This document shows, piece after piece, positions 1 through 10,892 of a DNA stretch of 64,000 nt. The notes beneath the pieces were generated by a model. It was not told the origin of the DNA. It saw only the letters and a list, made by a program, of their open reading frames with translations, and searched no databases. Every line of letters starts with the position of its first letter. Positions within the stretch are counted from its first letter, which is position 1. Position numbers and translations under genes: made by a program. Source of the stretch: Prosapia bicincta (taxonomy: Eukaryota > Arthropoda > Insecta > Hemiptera > Cercopidae); NCBI GenBank assembly GCA_036971475.1, contig JBAIZL010000008.1, forward strand, positions 9,420,263 to 9,484,262, given 5' to 3'.

Positions 1-348
1 TGGGTTCTAGGCTCCCACTATTATTATTATTGACCTAGTCTGTAAACCGCAATGGGTTGATAGGAAAACCCTTAATGAATTGTATTTATTTCATATATTT
101 TAATTAAGAATTTTAATTAGGTCAAGCAAATCCAGTATCACACAATATATCTTATTTCATCTTATTTCATCTTAGTTATAAACTGTAATTTGGTAATAAG
201 AACTGTATGAGTGGAACAAGAATGTTGTTCATTCTACAGTTGTATTTTATGGTCCTTCAGGAAGATATGGAAATTATAATATAAATACAGAAAATAAATG
301 AGTTTATCATAAAGCATTTTGTATTTGTTATAATGATTTTTATTTTAG

Positions 349-598
349 GTGGCAAATTTAGCCTGCAGCATGTCCAACAATGAAGATGGAGTTAAGATGG
401 TGCGTTATGCAGCTGCTCAGATTGACGCTCTATGTCCACAAGTGATCAATGCTGCCCGAATATTAGCAGCTCGTCCTCGATCCAAAGTTGCTCAAGAAAA
501 CATGGATGTGTTCAGAGATGCTTGGGAAAATCAAGTTCGAGTTCTAACAGAGGCTGTGGACGACATTACCACAATAGATGATTTCTTAGCTGTATCTG
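349..598 (+). CDS. alpha-Cat: alpha-catenin, M-domain exon (first in window)
   Basis: This is an internal exon of alpha-catenin, the F-actin-binding partner of beta-catenin at adherens junctions. It follows a TTTTATTTTAG acceptor and ends at a GTATGT donor, starting in phase 0 and ending after one base of the next codon. It encodes 83 residues, including VANLACSMSNNEDGVKMV, CPQVINAARILAARP and VDDITTIDDFLAVS, which match human alphaE-catenin at about residues 433-515 (end of M2, start of M3). These helical bundles form the force-sensing middle domain. The N-terminal beta-catenin-binding and vinculin-binding exons must lie upstream of base 1. GTG at 349 is the splice junction codon, not a start codon. 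Confidence 0.97.
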
Positions 599-1107
599 GT
601 ATGTTTCTTCAGCATATTAAAATTTTCACTTCTAATGCTATTGCATTTTAGCTACACATTTAGTATTAATTAGTTATATTAATTTTAAGTGATACATTTG
701 GAAGGTTTATCTGTCTGATTTGAAAATGAGCAGTTACAAAAAAGGAGACAAATTGGCAAAAAACACTTCTAGATAGTTGATCCCAATAAATACATGTCAG
801 ATAACAGTCTTCTTGCATAGCAATTTTCAAAGACAAAATATGTTTGTTAATAAAGAGTTTATAATTTAAATTGATAGTTTCAAGGAGGTTGATAAAGCTA
901 ATGATTGCGTATTCATTTTCATAAGAAAGTTTAAAATATTTTACCAAACAATGTAACATAGTTTTGGAAATAGAAGTTCCATAAATATATTTAAATTTTC
1001 AGAAAATACTTCCATTTTGATTTAAAGAAATATATTAAAAGATGGTTACTTTATGTGAACTCTGATAATGGAACCAAAAGCTTAGATTTGTTTTATTTTA
1101 TTTTTAG

Positions 1108-1308
1108 AAAATCATATCTTGGAGGATGTAAACAAATGTGTACTAGCTTTGCAAGAAGGTGATGGAGATACACTAGACAGGACAGCGGGTGCAATAAGAG
1201 GCCGTTCAGCTCGAGTAGCTAATGTTGTTACCGCAGAGATGGACAACTACGAACCTGGCATGTACACAATGCGTGTACTTGAAGCTATCAAAGTTCTAAG
1301 AGATCAAG
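1108..1308 (+). CDS. alpha-Cat: alpha-catenin, M3 exon
   Basis: The exon lies between a TATTTTTAG acceptor and a GTATTT donor, with phase 1 at both ends. Its AA completes the upstream G to give GAA, so the join reads AVS-ENHILEDVNKCVLALQ. It encodes 67 residues, including DRTAGAIRGRSARVANVV and EMDNYEPGMYTMRVLEA, matching the human M3 bundle at about residues 516-582. The preceding intron is 509 bp. Nothing in the exon is broken. Confidence 0.97.
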
Positions 1309-2399
1309 GTATTTGCACTTTTCTGTCCAATACTTTAACATCTTTTTAAAAACAGGTTTCCATTTATTATAGCAGTTTTAAATATGTAATGACAGATTAT
1401 TACATAACAAAAGACAATGACAGATTTTGTAATTACAAAAATATTATACCTAATTAAGGTTTTGATATTTTACGTTGTCCATTATTAATTAAAGTTTTAT
1501 ACTAACTTACTCATCAGCTTTCCTGATGCTATATCAGAATAAAAGAATTTAAAGGAAACTTGTTTTGAAAAAATTCTATTTAAATTGTATCATTTTTATT
1601 GAAAATAAATTTTGGACTGGGAAAACATATCAACGTGTCACTTAAATTTTATTTATTCAAACACAGTGTTTCAGTTGTACATTTTAAGGTTTCTGTATGA
1701 TACTTATTTCTTAATTCACTTGGCAAAAAACAACTACTTACTGATATCCCCACACAGACGTATTTCACACTCGATCAGTGCATTGTTCAATGTTGTGATT
1801 CACGGTTAAGACTGACCAAGTGCGAAACATCTCTGCTGAGAAACATCATTAAAAGATGGGATTTTTTCAAGTGAATTAATAAATAAATATTTAATGATTT
1901 TTATTCAGTATTCAATTCAATTGAACTTCTTTCTATATATGTACACCATAAATTATAGGATAGATTTACTATTTCAGAAACCTTTAAGAGGTTATATTTA
2001 CTAACTTAAAATTAATATAAACAAAATAATACAATCTTAAATACAATTGGTACTGACCCAGTAGTTAAAGTTACTTTTGTTAAATTAAAAATTAATAGGC
2101 TTAAATGAGTTTAATATTCAATTGAATTGAATTTCTTTGATACAGACGCACCACCTACCGTAGGATACCAGAAACCTTCTTGGTAGTGTACTCAACAACC
2201 TCCTAAAGTTTCATATTAATCGGATGAATGGTTTAGTGAAACATAAAGGCCAGGCAGGCATACATTCTCCTATGAACACTAAAATAATGTTACATTCTGA
2301 ACACACTGTGCCTTTGTCAATCAGAGAGAGAGAGAAACAGAATTGAATCACAAATATGTATAGAATTATAGATATAAAAATAAATTAATTTAATAAAGA
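1309..2399 (+). other. alpha-catenin intron 2, left part: no gene
   Basis: This is AT-rich intronic sequence. The only structure seen is a short ATTCAATTCAATTGAA-type motif repeated in inverted form near 1,908-1,930 and 2,116-2,135, possibly the ends of a small decayed element. Small open frames here have no coding character. Confidence 0.6.
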
Positions 2400-2800
2400 T
2401 GCGGTTGTTTTGTGAATCAAGTATTATTTATTAAAAGTTTGGTAATTTTTCGATAACTATATTAATATCCACATTAAGGCCTAAAGTACATTGCAAAAAA
2501 TTAATTATTTATTAATAACTTTTACATTAGTTTATGACTATCCGAACTTTAAATTTAATAAATTTATAAAAACTTACTGAGACAAAATGTTTACAATCTC
2601 TCTGTGATGATCTTCATAAGTGTCTTCTGCTTGGAGTTATGTTTAGAAACTTTTAATGTAAAATCAAAATACCTATTTTCTACCTAATTTTTTTCTATTG
2701 TACTTTAGGCCTGAATGACATAATAAAATAGTTATCAAAACATTGCCAAATTTTTAATAAATAATGAAAAGACTCATGAAAAGAACCACATATTTATTGA
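2400..2800. repeat. decayed foldback element
   Basis: The sequence at about 2,400-2,505 reads as the reverse complement of about 2,690-2,800: both contain a GTACTTTAGGCCTdAATG motif, a TAGTTATC(G/A)AAAA segment and a TTTTTAATAAATAAT tail. About 190 bp separate the arms. The same module ends the palindrome at 9,300-9,873. I take it to be a terminal module of a dispersed element, probably Penelope-related, but no coding part remains. Confidence 0.6.
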
Positions 2801-3329
2801 ACCAAAAAAATGTGATTGTACACATCATCTTACAGATATCCAAATTTCATAGATGCACAGATGTATAGTTTACAAAGATATATTGTTTGCAAAAATTTAT
2901 AGATTTTCTTGATTATAATTTAGATAATTGTATAAAATAATGAAAAATAATAATTATAAAATTTGTCAAAAGGAAGGTGAACAGAATCATCTGATGTAGA
3001 GGTTAGAGTTCCTCTATATTTGGTGTACAAGTGGTATAACTCCCACCTTCTCAGTTCTAAAGGGTTTAACTATTATTGTGGTTCAACAGTTACCAAAAGA
3101 CATAATGTTATCACTAAAAACACTTGCACATATATTAGTATCGTACATTTGCTTATAGTAGCAGTTACTTTTTTATTATTAAGGACTACCAATTCGGTAG
3201 ATGTGTCCCATTGTCAATTCAGGCCGTAACTGACCTTCTTGGTTATTTTAGGGTGAAGATGGGATATTAGGTGTATTATTAAAGATTATTGGGGGCCATA
3301 ATGTTGAAAAAAGGTATGTGAGTTATAAT

Positions 3330-4086
3330 TAGTGATGAGCCGATTCCAATTCTCAATTCCAAAGATTGTCGATTCTGATGGTATCAAATAATTGTTGATA
3401 CTCGATTTTTCATTGATTTAAGTACCGATTTCGATTCTTGTTTTTTTTAACTGTTAAAATAGGTATGTGGTGTAATTTATTGGGAGAATAGATAACTATC
3501 GACTAAGTCTTATTTATGTATTAGTTACTTTGAATTAACTAAACGTTTAAAACAAATGCCGATTTAAGATAAAGAAAATATTATTATTATTTATGTGCAA
3601 CAAAAAGAGACGATTAGAGGTTTCTGATCCGTTAGTTTATCACCGCTTGTCTCACTCGGGATGGCTCGACTCTCACTCACTCTCTCTCTCCCTTGTCTCT
3701 GGCAAAACCCCGCTTTATAGTTGTCAAAACAAAACACAAATAAAATGTAGTTTTAATTTCTCCAGTTATGCAAACTGAAATGTTACTGAAATTATATTGT
3801 AATTGGGAACTGAAGTTCACATTTGTAATTTTAAATAAGTCATTACTTTTATCTGATATGTTTGTCATGCTTGCAGAAATTCTTATTCATAAATCAAGGT
3901 TGAACGCTTTGTGTAGCCTATTACATTAAAACGAACTTTTAAAAACCTTTACTATATTTAGTGAAAATGTTTACTAAATTCATTATTAGAGAATATCATG
4001 TTGCCGAATACAACTTAAAAGAATCGAGAATCGGAAGGGAAATATTACAATCATAATCAAAAATTTTAGGTATTGGCCCATCCCTA
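3330..4086. mobile_element. non-autonomous hAT-like element
   Basis: The 757-bp element has imperfect terminal inverted repeats: TAGTGATGAGCCGATT at the left, and TAGGGATGGGCCAATA on the other strand at the right. It is flanked by a perfect 8-bp direct repeat GTTATAAT at 3,322-3,329 and 4,087-4,094. An 8-bp duplication is the hAT signature. It has no transposase frame, so it must have been moved in trans. The interior is rich in CGATT motifs. It sits inside the Penelope composite and is therefore younger than that insertion. Confidence 0.85.
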
Positions 4087-4099
4087 GTTATAATCTAAT

Positions 4100-4960
4100 T
4101 AGGTGATAAGAATGTGTGTTGCACGTAGTTTGAAATGTTTGTACATTCATATTGTTCAGTTGTGTAGTTATGGTTTGAGGATTTGACATGTTCAGCGAAG
4201 TTTGATTGGGTGTTTTTGTTTTTGAATGATTTTAAGTGTTCTTGGTAGCGTATGTAAAATGACCATCCCGTTTGATCTATGTAAAAACTAGGGTATGAAC
4301 TGCAAACTAGTTTGTAAACACCAGTGGAGTTTTAAATGTCTTTGTTTATGATGTTGGGTTTGAATTGTTTGTTGAGAGTGTTGTGTGTGGAGTAGGCTAT
4401 TCTATATTTATATAACAAAGTGTGTTGATTAGTTTATTAGTTTTGGAGGATTTGAATGGTAGTATTAAGTATTTTATGGGTTTATCGTGTTGGGTGTTGG
4501 GGATTGGGTTATTGAGATTTTTCATGCAGTGGTATAGCTTATCAATCATTGTTGTGTTAATTCCATTGGTTTGGGCTATATGTTTGATGGTGTTTAATTC
4601 ATAGTGATATTATTGTTTGTTGAACAGGGTTTTTAATAGGCAATGTATCATGGTGTTGTAAGCGCTAGTTTGTATTGATGAGGATGGTTTGAAGAGTGGT
4701 GAATGTTAGTATTAGTGTCAGTGGGTTTTCGGTATATGTTTAATTTATGTATTTGTTTATCTGTACATGTAATTGTAAGGTCCTAGAAATTCAGGGAGTT
4801 GTTTTCTTTCTATTTCAATGGTATATTTTTATCTAAGATCATGTTTTGGAGGATGTTGATGGTTTCTGGAATGGGTATATTGATGTAGAGGTTTGAAATA
4901 TCAGAGAAAACTAAGGTGGAGGTAAGTGGAATATTTACATTTTTTATTTTGTCGATTCCA
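4100..4960 (-). pseudogene. Penelope RT/GIY-YIG protein fragment (broken)
   Basis: Read on the minus strand, this holds the end of a Penelope-type reverse transcriptase (TLVFSDISNLYINIP, about 4,860-4,925), a linker with LNTIKHIAQTNGI, and a GIY-YIG nuclease start (GVYKLVCSSYPSFYIDQTG, about 4,275-4,335). In the Penelope copy at 37.4 kb the second half of the motif is intact (YIGQTG); here it reads YIDQTG, with Gly changed to Asp. Several stops and frame changes interrupt it. Penelope elements join an RT to a GIY-YIG endonuclease, and both parts are recognisable here. Confidence 0.75.
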
Positions 4961-5438
4961 CACACTTCGAGAACACAGAAAAGGATACATAAACGCTCAA
5001 TTAAACTTTGCTGAGCATATCCACGAACCACAACTATACAGACATTACTTCAAATCTACAAATTCTACACAAACAAAGCAAAAAATAAATAACCAATGCT
5101 ACACAACCAAACCGTATGAATTATACAAACCTTTCTAACTACACCGAACACACATACTTAACACCCAATACATTATAACTCACACTTGTCTACATTATAA
5201 CTCCCAATAAAACTCTTTAAAAATACACCTTATATACTCTGACCTGCCCCAGCACCACCCTAACCTAAATCGACCAAGAGGTCAGTTACAGTCTGAGTTG
5301 ATAATTGGATACTTCTCCCAAAACAGCTGCCTTCAATAATCAAAAAAATGTGTTACTATAGGCAAGTTTACATACTAATATATGTTCAAGTGATTTCAGT
5401 GAACAGCTAGTTGCTTAAGTGAAGATGAAATCAAATAA

Positions 5439-5904
5439 TAATTATTGATATGACTAGGAAGTTGTTTAGTGTTGGCTATTCATTCTGATATGTAGAAAAT
5501 CAGTAGTTATTGCTATGTACTGTTTGTTGCTATGTTCAGCAAAATTTACATTGCATCTGGTATATGACATTTTGTTATGTACAAATATGATGACCCTGAA
5601 TTTTGAAGTCTGTATTGAATGTTGAACTCTGAAATTGAAGATGTATTAGACGTGACCAACACGGTGACAAAATTTTTAAAAATTAATAAAATTTATTATT
5701 CAAAAATTTTATATAAGAGTTTTATAAATATATTCTAAGGAAATATTTTCTTGTTTATATTCCACCTAAGAATCACATTATTTTAGTTTTGTTATATATT
5801 TGGTTCCTTCCTTTTTCTCTATTCATATATTTCTTATTTACTTTTAAGGTTGTTCTCGATATCTAATGCAATTTTTAATAATAATGAATTATTTTCATTT
5901 GCAG
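5439..5904 (+). other. alpha-catenin intron 2, right part: no gene
   Basis: AT-rich intron between the Penelope composite and the next acceptor (TTTCATTTGCAG). No feature seen. Confidence 0.6.
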
Positions 5905-6056
5905 TGATGCCAAACTTTGCCCAAAGAGTAGAAGTAGCTGTGGATGCCTTATCGTCTAATCCTCCTAAAGATGTTGACGAAAATGAATTTATTGATGCTT
6001 CCAGACTGGTGTATGATGGAGTTCGGGAAATACGACGAGCAGTACTTATGAACAGG
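5905..6056 (+). CDS. alpha-Cat: alpha-catenin, end-of-M3 exon
   Basis: The acceptor is TTTCATTTGCAG and the donor GTAAGT. Entry is in phase 1: TG completes the upstream G to give GTG (V). Exit is in phase 0 after AGG. It encodes VMPNFAQRVEVAVDALSS and DENEFIDASRLVYDGVREI, ending RRAVLMNR, which corresponds to human residues about 583-633, the last helix of M3. Because it ends on a codon boundary, the following P-linker exon must supply its own frame. An open frame starting at 5,850 is only read-through of the intron. Confidence 0.97.
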
Positions 6057-9000
6057 GTAAGTGTTTATAATAAAACGTATATGTTATTTTATTTATATGC
6101 ATACAATATAAGGATAAAACGTATAGATACAATAAATAGCAGATTGCGTTTATTAGTTTTAAAATTTGAAAAAACATACAATAACAAACTTCCTTGTTGC
6201 ACATATTTATAATTATCACTAGTCATTTATGTTTTAATAAAATGATATAACTTTTCCATTTGTTCTGCTATTTACTAATCCTGTACTTAGTAATATACTT
6301 ACACTAGAACCTCATTATAATAAATTAATTAGGGCTGAGGGTTGTGGAATTTATAATCTGTACAAAAGTTCTAAAAAAAAACTAAAATACAAATATAACA
6401 GATACAAAAGTTATTGCAAATAAATAAACTTGATTCAAACATATAGATTTTATTTACAGTGATTAATAATCAGTTAGCACATTTGCTGCTGCTGCAACAT
6501 AAAATGACAGTGCTAACAAATATTTCTTTTCTTACTATGAAGTCATCAAAATGAGTTGAAAGAACTTTGAGGTTTTTTTGGAACAAAAGTCATGCCTCAG
6601 TCTAGTGTGTAGGGGAGTATTTGGTTTTAAAACAATTTTCAATACTTGATAAATTGATATTAAAAACCTTAATGATATGTCTACAGTATTTACAATTCAT
6701 TTGTGTCATTAGAGGTACTTTTAATAAACAAATGTGACATTTTATACTTGTGGATTTATACATTTGGAATGAGGATACTGTAAACTATTTTATCAATAAA
6801 ACATTTATAAGTACTCGATAAATTAGTATTATATTATTAGTAAACTTTTAGCCAATTGTTTACACATATTTTATTTACTTTAATCGCTTCCCCAGAAATG
6901 TTATTTTTGTTTTCGACGTAGGGCCACCTATCAGAACATTCCAAGTTACAGATGCCCAGTTTCCAAGAAAGTTCTACTTTGGTTTTGATAAGCGGTCTAG
7001 AAATTGATATCTGAGACGATCTCCTACTTTTAAACCAATTGAATAACTTAAATCTTCCTGTTCCCCAAATACGTAATTGAATATTCGATGCTGCCATGAT
7101 AACTTAGTTAATTTTATCTCCTGAAGATATGATTTGTATAGCGTAGATTTTGAAATTCTCTCATTTTCTAGTCTTTCTGGTAAATATTCCTTCATTCAGG
7201 TCTTAAAGCGTTTAAAATTTTTCTTTAATCAAAATCGATTTACATTTCTAATTTGTAAAGGTAGAATACAAAATATTATTATGTTAAACTCAACTGTACA
7301 TGCTGAGAACTGAACTAAAAGTGGTAAAACAAACAGTGCTGTGCATAGCAAGGGAGGGATATTTCAGTTGTTTCCTGGAAAGCTGGCAGCAGTGTTTCTG
7401 ATACATTTATTGGAATACTACTAATTTTGTACAGTATCTAAGTTCACTCTAAAAACTAAACCCCCTAGGTTCCTGGAAAGGGGGAAGCTTTTTAATAATA
7501 TCAATACACTCTAAATATCTATTTTCTCTATAGATTCCAAGTTAGTTTTGAACAAAAACTGATTTTTTGGAGGACTTAAATATAGTTTGTAGTTTGTTCT
7601 GACCAATTATGTTCACTTTATCTTAAGCTGGTATTAGAAAATCAATGTTAGTTTAAATTTGTAATGTGGACATAATACAATTTATTAATGAGGGGTACAA
7701 TTTATTAATACAGTATTTCCATTTGTTGTAATGAGAGTTTACCATATTTATTTAAGATTAAACCTTTTGTAATAATATTTTATACAAAATTTTCAAGCTC
7801 AAATCTTTCTTGTGGAAGGATTGTGTTTTCAATTATTTGTTTGTAACCAATAGCATGAATAGTCAGTACTGTATTATAATTAATTAAAATTAATATCTTT
7901 GATATTTATTTCAAGTGTGTACAATCAAGCTTACTGGGTACATCCTTTAGACTTCTAGAATTTAAGTAAAAGTAAACAATTAGAGGGTTTAATCTTGTAA
8001 TTGAGGTAATTACCAGGTAATTTGTAATATTAATTATTATTGTGGTATTGGTGTTTTTGCCAATATTTTTATTCTAATAACAATTTAAGAATAATATTGT
8101 AAAGTCACAAAGATCAGTAGTAGTTTGTAATATGAAAGTCAATAATTTAAGGAGCATTTCAAATAAATATAGCAGGTCTGGTCAAAAACTTGTTAAGAAC
8201 TACAATTTTATTTTTACTGGGTTTTTTTCTTTATTTAGACTTTTAACTCTTACTACTTCATAAGAAAACATAACAGGGTTCTTTAACCGAGTTCAAGAAA
8301 GGAAGAGGTTCTGTATTCGATCCGTATGTTTTTATACATTATTTTACATGAAGCCTAAAACGCCTAATCCAAATTAGGCTACTAAAAGTAAATTATTATT
8401 TGCACAAATTTTATATTTTAAGATTTAATGTATTGAGTAAATAAAAAAAGGTTAATGTATCACCCACAAAGAAAAAGTATATTAACGGACAAAATTGGAA
8501 ATAGGATGTTTTAAGTTACTGTAGATAATATATAATTTTTTTAATGTATTTTTTATTTGTATAAGTTGCATGATACTGTCATTAAAATTAACAAACTAAC
8601 AACAATGTATGATTGGCATGATTCTGTTTTTTAAAAAAATTTTAAAATCTTATTTTATTCTTTATTTTAAAAGGGTTTTTTCTACAACTCTTCTTTCTTT
8701 TTCTTGTGTATTATTATTTATCTTGGTTTAGTACCTACTATTTTAAAAATAATTATAATCATGTTGGAAATATTTCTTTTTTTTGTCAAACAGGTTCTGG
8801 GTAAAAGATTCACAATAAATAGTTTGACTCACTTTACCAAGATTTTATTATGCTTTATTAGTTTTATTATGGATTTTAGATACTCATGTTTTAATTAATT
8901 ATGAAGCAAGCGCCAACTTGTTTTAGTTGTACATTTATTATACACACGCTCATACAAGCTTTCATTTTTCTATTTCTCTAAACTTACTTCTAAAATAATA

Positions 9001-9299
9001 TGAGCTATTTTTGGTCATCTACTTCTTAAAGCAGATGTATCATCTCTGTGAACTAGTTTTATCATTCTGTTGTTTAATTTGATATTTATTCCACCAAGCT
9101 CAGTCTTTAGTCTCCTTCCCAAGACTGATGCTTCATATTAATAAATAAATACAACTAAATAGTGGATTGTATATCTCATGGTCTCTGCTTATGTTTTATT
9201 ACATTAAAAAAAAACAAATAATTATAATCATAATAATTAATACCATTGGTATTAATAATTGCTACAAAAAAGTATATTGCTTGATAAATTATTGTTAAA
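6057..9299 (+). other. alpha-catenin intron 3: no gene seen
   Basis: Mostly AT-rich, low-complexity intron. The only coding-like stretch is described separately at 6,837-7,195 (minus). A possible pol III B-box-like GTATTCGATCC near 8,312 has no convincing partner. No splice-flanked exon in the alpha-catenin frame is visible, and the coding sequence joins correctly without one. Confidence 0.55.
6837..7195 (-). pseudogene. unidentified minus-strand open segment, probably a TE or retrocopy relic
   Basis: Two overlapping minus-strand frames are open for 73 and 86 codons in a stretch less AT-rich than its surroundings. The 7,195-6,974 frame begins with ATG after two T-rich bases and reads MKEYLPERLENERISKSTLY and later KVGDRLRYQFLDRL. 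It hits a stop, after which the same frame stays fairly open. I do not recognise the protein. The mixed composition and intronic position suggest a fragment of a mobile element or retrocopy rather than a live gene. Confidence 0.3.
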
Positions 9300-9873
9300 T
9301 AAAAACACAGTTGATGTGTGAGTCAAAGAAACATATTTATTAAGAATCTGCAATATTTCGACAACTAAATTGTCGTCCTCATTCAGGCCTACAAGTATAA
9401 TAGACAAAATTGACATATACATCATAAAACATTCATAACAAAATTAACATAAAATAAAAAACATTACAAAGAGTTATTAATACAAATAAAGTAACAAAAC
9501 AACACAAATAAATTAAATAATTGAAAAACACACTGTAAAATGTGATGGTCCATGATAATAAAAACTAAACAATTATTTAATTTTTTTAATTTTTAGTTTT
9601 TAATTGTTTATAGTTTTTATTATCATGGACTATCACGTTTTATAGTGTTGTTTAATTATTTAATTTATTTGTGTTGTTTTGTTAATTTAATTGTATTAAT
9701 AACTCTTTGTAATGTTTTTATTTTGTTAATTTTGTTGTGAATTTTTTATGTTGAAGATGTTAATTTTGTCTATTGTACTTGTAGGCCTGAATGAACACAA
9801 CAATTTAGTGGTCAAAACGTTGCCTGATTTTTGATAAATACGTTTCTTTGACTCACCCATCAACCGTGTTTTT
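9300..9873. repeat. near-perfect long palindrome (foldback element)
   Basis: The two halves (about 9,300-9,582 and 9,590-9,873) are reverse complements of each other over about 280 bp, with only a few bases of T-rich spacer. Markers include CACAGTTGATG/CATCAACCGTG at the tips, AGGCCTaCAAGTA/TACTTGTAGGCCT in the middle, and CATGATAATAAAAACTA/TAGTTTTTATTATCATG near the centre. Arms differ at scattered bases. It lies in sense orientation in the alpha-catenin pre-mRNA, so a transcript would fold into a long hairpin. The outer module matches the one at 2,400-2,800. Confidence 0.9.
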
Positions 9874-10761
9874 AAATAACAAAATTTTGTGAGTGCACAC
9901 CCCATCATTAATAAATTATTGTTTCCTCATTTACAAGAATAAAATAATTTGGTTTCATTTCACTATTAAATTTATCCATTCCACTATTCAGTGTATTTCA
10001 TTACTAGAAGGTTTTGAATCTTTTGTGACCTTTCTTCTAAAAATGTTCTTTTCTACTTCTATATGAAATTTTTTCTGGCGTTTCCTACCGCCGTAACAAA
10101 AGCATATCAATCAGTGCCTTAGCATAACTATATTTAAAATGAGAGAGATATTAAATAGAATCTTATTAGATAGATTTTATAATATATGTTGATTGTCATC
10201 TGTATAAGAGACATATTTAAATAAAATAAAGACTTTTTTAATTTTACTCTATGTTGAGTAGCAAGTAGCAGAGATGTAATATACTTAGTTTAATATTTTG
10301 TTATGTTGACACAATACCATGGTTATAGGTGATACAAAACACACTGTAGTTTAGATATTTTTTGCATAATTAAATATCACAATTTGTTATACATTAGTTA
10401 TAAAATAAAAAGTGCTTTAGCAAAAGCAGTTAAAATTATAGATCTAGTTTTATTTACTAACGTTGTTTATCTTTTATGTTCCTTTCCTCAGTAATTGTTG
10501 TTTCACCCAATAGGAAATAAGATATTTAAAATCCTTAGTTTTATTAAAATATCATTATAATCAAAATGTTTATTTACTAGTAGAAATAATTCTTGTGTTA
10601 TATTCTTTCTTCAGTTAAATTGGAATAAAATTGGTGGGTTACAACTTAAGAAAACCCTCTATTCATGCTTGAGAGCATGAGATTTTGTTATTGTCTTTAT
10701 GGTAATGAGGGTTTTGCATAACTAACCAACTAACACGCTTCTGTTGCTTGTGTTTTGCTAG
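9874..10761 (+). other. alpha-catenin intron 3, 3' end: no gene
   Basis: AT-rich intron. The last part reads TGCTTGTGTTTTGCTAG directly before the first P-linker exon. Nothing else seen. Confidence 0.6.
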
Positions 10762-10831
10762 ACTGATGATGAGTTGGACCCTGAAGACATTGAGTTCGAT
10801 GAACATTACACCGTGGAGACACGAAGCAAAT
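10762..10831 (+). CDS. alpha-Cat: alpha-catenin P-linker exon, alternative A
   Basis: This 70-bp exon lies between TTTTGCTAG and GTAAGC. Entry is phase 0 and exit leaves one base (T). It encodes 23 residues, TDDELDPEDIEFDEHYTVET followed by RSK, replacing the segment after human residue 633. It is homologous to the next exon (ELD, EF, T(V/I)(E/D)TRS(K/R) in common). In vertebrates this stretch is the phospho-linker between the M and actin-binding domains. At the position of human Ser641, a CK2 site, exon A has only acidic residues and no Ser/Thr. A Thr at residue 1 is followed by DDE and could still be a CK2 site. Confidence 0.88.
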
Positions 10832-10892
10832 GTAAGCTAATCTTGTAATTAATCTTTTTTTTCTTTTGTGCTCCGGCATTGATTATTTTCAG

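Larger units (their letters stand above)
3131..5438. mobile_element. Penelope-like element, head-to-head composite
   Basis: Terminal modules at about 3,131-3,236 (minus) and 5,268-5,438 (plus) are inverted copies of each other, sharing the CTATAGTAgC...CTGTAACTGACC segments. Between them the minus strand (about 4,960 down to 4,100) encodes decayed Penelope protein: an RT segment with SDISNLYINIP, then a GIY-YIG endonuclease segment with GVYKLVCSS and FYIDQTGWSFYIRYQEH. At about 4,960-5,140 the orientation flips, and the plus strand encodes a second GIY-YIG tail with NFAEHIHEPQ. Penelope elements often carry such partial inverted copies with LTR-like ends. Many stops make it non-functional. 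A hAT-type element (3,330-4,086) is inserted in its left part. Confidence 0.8.

Noticed and set aside
349..351. GTG at 349 as a translation start
   Set aside because: It is the first codon after a splice acceptor in the middle of alpha-catenin.
1612..1809. Short open frames scattered in introns (for example 65 codons here, 64 at 8,704, 66 at 25,006)
   Set aside because: AT-rich, no motifs, no splice context, and expected by chance at this length.
5850..6212. A 120-codon frame as an independent gene
   Set aside because: It is the alpha-catenin exon 5,905-6,056 read through both flanking introns.
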